Assembly: GCA_905181955.1 (NCBI GenBank)
Contig: CAJJAC010000004.1
Coordinates: forward strand, 21,819-85,818
Source: SAR86 cluster bacterium SAR86B
GTDB taxonomy: Bacteria; Pseudomonadota; Gammaproteobacteria; Magnimaribacterales; D2472
Reading direction: 5' to 3'
DNA length: 64,000 nt
Of this stretch, positions 58,771 through 64,000 are shown piece by piece (position 1 is the stretch's first letter; each line of letters starts with the position of its first letter). Under the pieces are notes generated by a model. That model did no database searches and was not told where the DNA came from. It saw only the letters and a program-made list of their open reading frames with translations. Both the position numbers and the translations under genes were made by a program.

Positions 58771-59864
58771 GTGATTCAGTTCTATCATTTATAAATGACG
58801 GCATTGCTGAACTTCACCCTTATGAGCCCGGACGATCTATAGATGAAGTTATAGCAAAATATAATCCAGCTAAGGTTGTAAAGTTAGCAAGCAATGAAAA
58901 TCCATTAGGACCATCACCTAAAGCTAAAGAGGTATTAACCTTATCGGTAGATGCTCTGCATTTATACCCTGATGGAGACGCTAAGGAGCTTAAAGAAAAA
59001 ATTGCAAAACTAGAAGCAGTTTCTACTAAGCAAATTGTTATAGGCAATGGGTCTAATGAGATTTTAGAGCTTGCTGCCAGAGCTTTTTTAAACAACAACT
59101 CTAGTGCTCTAATGTCAAAACACGCTTTTGCAGTATATAAAATTATTGCACAAGTCTGCGGATCAAAAATAATAGAAGTGCCTATGATTGATTGGAGACA
59201 TGATCTAGAGAATTTTAAAAACTATATTACTGGTGATACAAGAATAGTTTTTATAGCTAATCCAAATAATCCAACTGGTACATACAATTCTCATAAAGAT
59301 TTTAAAGATATGATGCAAAACATTCCCCCATCAGTTCTTGTTGTTTTAGATCTTGCTTACTATGAGTATGTAGAAGCTGAAGATTATATTAAGATTAATG
59401 AGCTCTTGGATGAGTTCGATAATATTCTTATTACTAAAACTTTTTCTAAAATTCAAGGGCTTGCAAGTCTTAGAATTGGATACGGTATTGCAAGCACAGA
59501 GCTTTGTAATATTCTTAATAAAATACGTCAACCCTTTAATGCAAATTTCTTAGCGCAAACAGCAGCAATAAAAGCCATAGATGACCATGAGCATATTGAG
59601 AAAAGTAAAAAATTAAATACCTCTGAACGAAGCAGGCTTCAAAAATCCTTAGAGTCCCTTGGCATGGAATGCATTGAATCTCAAGGAAACTTCATTTCAT
59701 TTAAAGGATCTTTTAATGCTGAAGAGATGTTTGTGTCATTAATGAAAGAAGGCGTTATTGTAAGGCCTATAGGGCTCTATGATATGCCTGATTTTTTACG
59801 TGTAACAATTGGAAAACCGGAGGAGAATGATTATTTTATTAATCATCTATCAAAATTATTATGA
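58767..59864 (+). CDS. hisC: Histidinol-phosphate aminotransferase
   Basis: The 365-residue class I/II aminotransferase has KLASNENPLGPSPKA, LYPDGDAKELKEKIA, IVIGNGSNEILELAAR, IANPNNPTGTY and the PLP lysine K228 in TKTFSKIQGLASLRIGYG. In this gene order it is the HisC2 type, which can also transaminate aromatic keto acids, so it may serve both histidine and tyrosine/phenylalanine synthesis (inference). It overlaps pheA and tyrA by ATGA at both ends. Confidence 0.93.
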   Translation: MSDSVLSFINDGIAELHPYEPGRSIDEVIAKYNPAKVVKLASNENPLGPSPKAKEVLTLSVDALHLYPDGDAKELKEKIAKLEAVSTKQIVIGNGSNEILELAARAFLNNNSSALMSKHAFAVYKIIAQVCGSKIIEVPMIDWRHDLENFKNYITGDTRIVFIANPNNPTGTYNSHKDFKDMMQNIPPSVLVVLDLAYYEYVEAEDYIKINELLDEFDNILITKTFSKIQGLASLRIGYGIASTELCNILNKIRQPFNANFLAQTAAIKAIDDHEHIEKSKKLNTSERSRLQKSLESLGMECIESQGNFISFKGSFNAEEMFVSLMKEGVIVRPIGLYDMPDFLRVTIGKPEENDYFINHLSKLL

Positions 59865-60718
59865 ATTCTATTGTAATTATTGGACTTGGATTAATGGGCG
59901 GCTCTGTTGCAAAAGCTCTTAAAAATAAAAATCCTGAGATTTTAATTAGCGCATTTGATCACAATGACTCAGCGCTTGATTTAGCTTTAGACGTTGGAAT
60001 AATCGATAAAAAGATTTCTACCTTGGAAGAAATTAATAAGCTTAATTCTAAAGACGTAGACATAATAATTATCGCAGTTCCTGTTATAGAAAGCCTTAAA
60101 GTATTTGATGCCATTAATGGTTTGTTTAATTCAGATGTAACAATTACAGATACCGCAAGCGCCAAGTCATTAATAAGTAATCATTTGGAAGAAAATTACT
60201 CTTCACCTACAAATATTATCTTATCTCACCCAATGGCAGGCTCACATAATACAGGAGTAGGTTATGCAGATGAGGCTATGTTTAATAACAAAAAAGTTCT
60301 CATAACCGAATTATTAAATCCAAAAGATCATTGCATGCAATTAGTAACAAATCTCTGGGAAGGCTTAGGAGCATCAGTTTTCAAAATAGATCCTATTAAA
60401 CATGATGAAATAATGTCTTATGCAAGTCACTTGCCTCATGTTATTTCTTACGCTGTTCTTAATAGCATAATGAAAAATCCTAATGAAGATATCACTACTT
60501 TTTCAGCTGGAGGTTTAAAGGATTTTGTGCGAATTGGTGGCTCAGATCCCAAGATGTGGACAGATATATTTTTAAGTAACAAAGAAAGTATATTAAAGGC
60601 TATTGATGCCTATAAAGATAGCCTAGATGAGCTCAGTGAACTTTTAGAGGGCGATAATGAAAAAGCTTTGCAAGATTTCTTAACTATAATTAAAGAATAT
60701 AAGAATTCAAAGTTTTGA
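59861..60718 (+). CDS. tyrA: Prephenate/arogenate dehydrogenase
   Basis: The 285-residue protein has the NAD site IVIIGLGLMGGSVAKALK, TDTASAKSLI, SHPMAGSHNTGVGYAD, and SYASHLPHVISYAV with the catalytic histidine. There is no chorismate mutase or ACT domain, so it is the monofunctional TyrA type. In Pseudomonas the equivalent gene is fused to aroA. Here the two are separate but overlapping (TTGA). Confidence 0.92.
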   Translation: MNSIVIIGLGLMGGSVAKALKNKNPEILISAFDHNDSALDLALDVGIIDKKISTLEEINKLNSKDVDIIIIAVPVIESLKVFDAINGLFNSDVTITDTASAKSLISNHLEENYSSPTNIILSHPMAGSHNTGVGYADEAMFNNKKVLITELLNPKDHCMQLVTNLWEGLGASVFKIDPIKHDEIMSYASHLPHVISYAVLNSIMKNPNEDITTFSAGGLKDFVRIGGSDPKMWTDIFLSNKESILKAIDAYKDSLDELSELLEGDNEKALQDFLTIIKEYKNSKF

Positions 60719-62025
60719 GACTTTTTGCTAAAAATACATCTTCACTGTCTGGTCAAGTCAATTGTCCAGGAGATAAGTCAATTTCTCAAAGAGCAATTAT
60801 TATTGGAGCTCTGGCGAATCAAAATATATCTATATCAGGATTCTTAAATGGAGAAGACCCTTTATCTACTCTAAGCGCTCTAAATCAAATCGGTGCTGAC
60901 ATTTCTATCAATGATAATAGGGTCAATATTAAAAAGCGTGAGATTCCTTTTAGTAATTCCTCTAACTCTATTGATCTTGGTAATTCAGGAACAGGAATGA
61001 GGTTAATGATGGGCTTAATAGCTGGCATTGGCTTAAAAGCTAAACTTGTCGGGGATGAGTCTTTAATGAAAAGACCTATGAGCAGAGTCTCTATTCCTTT
61101 AAACGAAATGGGTGCCAATGTATCAAATTCAGATGGTTTGCCACCAATTGAAATTGAGTCAAGAGAAATAAGAGATGACTATGCTTATGATATGCCTATT
61201 GCAAGCGCTCAAGTAAAATCTTCAATTTTACTAGCAGGCGTTGCTTCAAACACGAAAGTTTCTATATTTGAGCCTTCTATTACAAGAGATCATACAGAAT
61301 TAATGTTGAAGCATTTTGGGTTAAATATTAAATCAGAAGAAGAAAATGATGGTAAAAGAATTACCTTTATCCCAGGTAATAATTTCTTAGTTAAAGATTA
61401 TTTTGTAGTAGGTGATTTCTCCTCAGCTGCATTTTTAATAATTGCAGGTTTAATTGCTGATGACTCAGAAATATTCATAAAAAATGTTGGACTCAATCCT
61501 ACAAGATCTGGGCTTATTGATATTCTTATAGAAATGGGCGGTAATATTGAAATTAAAAATAAAAAAATGCTTTCTGGAGAATTAGTTGGAGATGTATTTG
61601 TTAAATCATCCGTATTAAGCGGAGTTAATATTAATGGAGGCATTATCTCAAATATAATTGATGAGATTCCAATTCTAAGCATAGCTGCAGCATGTGCTAA
61701 TGGAACAACTAGAATATCCGATGCCAAAGAGCTTAGGGTTAAAGAGTCTGATAGGCTCGAAGCTATAGGTAGTGGATTATCTAGACTAAAAGTTAAGCAT
61801 GAGCTATTTGAAGATGGCATATCTATAACCGGAGGCATCCCAGAACATAACGAAACTATTGAAATAGATTCGCATGGAGATCATAGAATAGCCATGAGTT
61901 TTCTAATCTCAAGTCTTAAGCTTAAAAATGGCGTAAACGTTGATAATTGTAAAAATATCTATACTTCATATCCAAATTTTCTTGAAACAATGAATAGTCT
62001 AGGGATGCAAATTAATGAGCAATAG
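60715..62025 (+). CDS. aroA: 5-enolpyruvylshikimate-3-phosphate synthase
   Basis: The 436-residue EPSP synthase has CPGDKSISQRAIIIGALA, DLGNSGTGMRLMMGLIAG, GDESLMKRPMSRVSIPLNEMG, IASAQVKSSILLAG, GDFSSAAFLI and LRVKESDRL. It makes EPSP from shikimate-3-phosphate and PEP. The region GTGMRLM has Leu where E. coli has P101 and, with the SLxKRPMxRV stretch, looks closer to the Pseudomonas-like class than to E. coli AroA. The start is TTG, overlapping the tyrA stop. It overlaps cmk by 11 bases. Confidence 0.95.
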   Translation: MRLFAKNTSSLSGQVNCPGDKSISQRAIIIGALANQNISISGFLNGEDPLSTLSALNQIGADISINDNRVNIKKREIPFSNSSNSIDLGNSGTGMRLMMGLIAGIGLKAKLVGDESLMKRPMSRVSIPLNEMGANVSNSDGLPPIEIESREIRDDYAYDMPIASAQVKSSILLAGVASNTKVSIFEPSITRDHTELMLKHFGLNIKSEEENDGKRITFIPGNNFLVKDYFVVGDFSSAAFLIIAGLIADDSEIFIKNVGLNPTRSGLIDILIEMGGNIEIKNKKMLSGELVGDVFVKSSVLSGVNINGGIISNIIDEIPILSIAAACANGTTRISDAKELRVKESDRLEAIGSGLSRLKVKHELFEDGISITGGIPEHNETIEIDSHGDHRIAMSFLISSLKLKNGVNVDNCKNIYTSYPNFLETMNSLGMQINEQ

Positions 62026-62674
62026 ATTAGTCATAACTATTGATGGGCCATCAGCTGCAGGAAAGGGCTCTTTAGCAAGAAATTTGGCATTATTTTTAGA
62101 TTTTTCAATTTTAGATAGTGGCGCTTTATACAGAGCTTTTGCATATTTTCACAACCAAGGCTTAAATAACCAGGATATAGAAGGTAGTATTAAAGAGCTT
62201 CTATTCATACCTGAAGATGATGATACAAAGATTTTTTATAAAGATGTTGATATTACCTCTTCTATACGAAATGAAGAAATTGCAAAAGTTGCCTCTGAAT
62301 TAAGCGCTTTAAGTGCTACAAGAAAGTCTTTAATCGATATTCAAAGAAACTTTATGCCAAGCAATAATTTAATTGCTGACGGAAGAGACATGGGTACTGT
62401 AGTCTTCCCAAAAGCTGAATTAAAAATATTCTTAATTGCCTCAGCTGAAGTAAGGGCTAAAAGAAGATATTTAGAGTTGCAGAATCGCGGTCAAGAAGTT
62501 AACATGCGCGATCTGATTGTAGATATTGAGCAAAGAGATATGAAGGATAAAACAAGAACTTTATCCCCATTAATCCCAGCAGATGATTCAATTATTATTG
62601 ACTCCTCCTCAATGCCTCTTGATGAAGTACTGAGTTTTACTAAAAAGCTCGCAAAAAAGGAATTGAATAAATGA
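62015..62674 (+). CDS. cmk: Cytidylate kinase
   Basis: The 219-residue kinase has the P-loop [12 protein letters not shown] starting at residue 10, [24 protein letters not shown], and [17 protein letters not shown] for CMP binding. It phosphorylates CMP and dCMP. It lies between aroA and rpsA as in most gammaproteobacteria, with an ATGA overlap to rpsA. Confidence 0.95.
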   Translation: MSNRLVITIDGPSAAGKGSLARNLALFLDFSILDSGALYRAFAYFHNQGLNNQDIEGSIKELLFIPEDDDTKIFYKDVDITSSIRNEEIAKVASELSALSATRKSLIDIQRNFMPSNNLIADGRDMGTVVFPKAELKIFLIASAEVRAKRRYLELQNRGQEVNMRDLIVDIEQRDMKDKTRTLSPLIPADDSIIIDSSSMPLDEVLSFTKKLAKKELNK

Positions 62675-63978
62675 CAGAATCATTCGCTGCTTTACTAGAC
62701 GAAAGTTTAAGCACACTAGACATGCAACCAGGATCAATCGTATCTGGAGTTGTTTTAGATGTAGATAAGGACTGGGTAACAGTTCACGTAGGTTTAAAAT
62801 CAGAGGGAGTAGTTTCTCTTGATGAATTCAGAAATAATGAAGGGGAGCTTGATATCTCAGTTGGAGATGAGGTTGAGGTAGCACTTGAAGCTGTTGAAGA
62901 TGGCTATGGTGAAACAAGGATCTCTAGAGAGAAAGCTAGAAAAATTACGACCTGGAAAATGCTTGAAGATGCATTAGAAAGTGGTGAATTTGTAACTGGC
63001 AAGATTATTAATAGAGTAAAAGGCGGCTTCTCAGTTGAAGTTGAAGTTGTTAAAGCATTTCTACCAGGTTCTTTGGTTGATGTTAGGCCTGTTAAAGAAG
63101 CTCCTGACTTAGAGAATACAGTTCAAGAATTTAAAGTTATTAAACTTGATTACAAAAGAAACAATGTTGTTCTATCTAGAAAAGCTGTTCTTGAGAAAAA
63201 TAATTCAGCTGTAAAAGTTGAGTTGTTAAAGAATTTAGAAGAAGGGCAAATAGTCAAAGGTGTCGTTAAAAATATAACTGATTATGGAGCTTTTGTAGAT
63301 CTTGGTGGTCTAGATGGGTTATTGCATATTACAGACATTTCATGGTCAAGAGTTACGAATCCAGGTGAAGTTCTTAGTCTAGGTGAAGAAATTGAAGTGA
63401 AGATCTTAAGTTTTGATAAAGAAAAGTTAAGAGTCTCACTAGGATTAAAACAGATTCAAAATGATCCTTGGGAAAATGTAGATGGTAATTATGCTGTCGG
63501 TGGAATATATGAAGCTAATGTTTCAAATATCACAGACTATGGTTGCTTTGCTCAGCTAGAAGAAGGCATAGAAGGACTTATCCATTTATCAGAATTAGAC
63601 TGGACAAGCAAAAATATCCATCCTTCGAAAGTTGTTGAGATGGAGCAAAAAATTAAAGTGATGATTCTTGAAATTGATTACGACAAAAGAAGAATATCTC
63701 TTGGTTTAAAACAAACTAAAGCTAATCCTTGGACCGAGTTCTCTAATAAATATACCTTAGGTGATAAAGTAGAAGGCCAAATTAAATCAATTACTGATTT
63801 TGGTATCTTTGTAGGCCTTGAAGGCGATATTGATGGATTGATCCATCTTTCTGATATTTCAGATGCAGAAGATCCAAAAGAAGCCTTAGTAGATTACAAA
63901 AAAGGCGACAAGCTTAGCTGTGTTGTTTTTGGTGTAGATGCTGATAGAGAAAGAATTTCTTTAAGGTTAAGTGAGTAA
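62671..63978 (+). CDS. rpsA: Ribosomal protein S1, five-domain form
   Basis: The 435-residue protein has five S1 (OB) domains at about 21-87, 105-172, 192-260, 277-347 and 364-434. The first two bind the ribosome and the rest bind mRNA, as in E. coli S1. E. coli S1 has 557 residues and a sixth domain. Here TAA follows immediately after domain 5 (SLRLSE). The remaining 22 bases of the window do not let me test whether a sixth domain continues in another frame. It ends the gyrA superoperon, and ihfB is expected next. Confidence 0.93.
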   Translation: MTESFAALLDESLSTLDMQPGSIVSGVVLDVDKDWVTVHVGLKSEGVVSLDEFRNNEGELDISVGDEVEVALEAVEDGYGETRISREKARKITTWKMLEDALESGEFVTGKIINRVKGGFSVEVEVVKAFLPGSLVDVRPVKEAPDLENTVQEFKVIKLDYKRNNVVLSRKAVLEKNNSAVKVELLKNLEEGQIVKGVVKNITDYGAFVDLGGLDGLLHITDISWSRVTNPGEVLSLGEEIEVKILSFDKEKLRVSLGLKQIQNDPWENVDGNYAVGGIYEANVSNITDYGCFAQLEEGIEGLIHLSELDWTSKNIHPSKVVEMEQKIKVMILEIDYDKRRISLGLKQTKANPWTEFSNKYTLGDKVEGQIKSITDFGIFVGLEGDIDGLIHLSDISDAEDPKEALVDYKKGDKLSCVVFGVDADRERISLRLSE

Positions 63979-64000
63979 TTCTAAAGATAGCCTAAATCGT

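Overview
The window is a gene-dense, AT-rich (roughly one third G+C by eye) bacterial chromosome segment. It carries about 60 protein genes, no rRNA or tRNA genes, no insertion sequence and no CRISPR array, and the longest gene-free stretch is under 200 bases. Gene content and order are gammaproteobacterial: ilvE next to LPS-core genes, slmA-algC, miaA-hflK-hflC-purA, nrdR-ribD-ribB-ribH-nusB, xseB-ispA-dxs, and gyrA-serC-pheA-hisC-tyrA-aroA-cmk-rpsA. Low GC, very short spacers, many overlapping genes and missing members of usually conserved clusters suggest a streamlined marine gammaproteobacterium, for example of the SAR86 type. That placement is inference.

Layout. 1-2.7 kb: an alphaproteobacterial-looking CobS/CobT pair (cobT runs off the left edge). 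2.8-15 kb: tesB, hemE, gltD, gltB, aroB, aroK and a PBP1A gene, i.e. the pseudomonad mrcA-pil-aroKB-gltBD-hemE neighbourhood with the type IV pilus genes gone and gltB flipped. 15-24 kb: slmA, algC, ilvE, then envelope-glycan genes (a GT4 glycosyltransferase, two methyltransferases, an alpha/alpha-toroid protein, lpxL, waaA) and a PII gene. 24-28 kb: miaA, hflK, hflC and purA without hfq or hflX. 28-34 kb: a minus-strand operon nth-glyA-nrdR-ribD-ribB-ribH-nusB. 34-39.6 kb: thiolase, thiL, pgpA and the isoprenoid set xseB-ispA-dxs. 39.6-43.6 kb: an RND pump with a membrane fusion protein that seems to lack the alpha-hairpin. 43.7-46.1 kb: aroG followed by a DnaT-like gene and a phage lambda-P-like gene. 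46.3-51 kb: scpA-scpB-rluB-glycosylase, and opposite them yciK, a MupP-like phosphatase and ubiG. 51-54 kb: a three-subunit transhydrogenase (pntAA-pntAB-pntB). 54 kb to the end: the gyrA-to-rpsA superoperon, where ribosomal protein S1 stops after five of the usual six S1 domains.

How the genes work together. The shikimate/aromatic pathway is spread over three loci (aroKB, aroG, and pheA-hisC-tyrA-aroA). Nitrogen assimilation is represented by glutamate synthase and PII, envelope building by PBP1A, lpxL, waaA and the sugar genes, riboflavin by ribD/ribB/ribH, isoprenoids by dxs/ispA, and chromosome maintenance by scpAB, gyrA, slmA and a DnaT/lambda-P-like pair that may load the replicative helicase.

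Most interesting items: the chromosomal DnaT-like plus lambda-P-like pair; the hairpin-less membrane fusion protein; the integrase-like N-terminal extension on GltD; the five-domain S1; miaA with no ordinary start codon; the uncharacterised glycan/methyltransferase/toroid cluster; and the absence of hfq, hflX, pilMNOPQ and ribE from places where relatives carry them.
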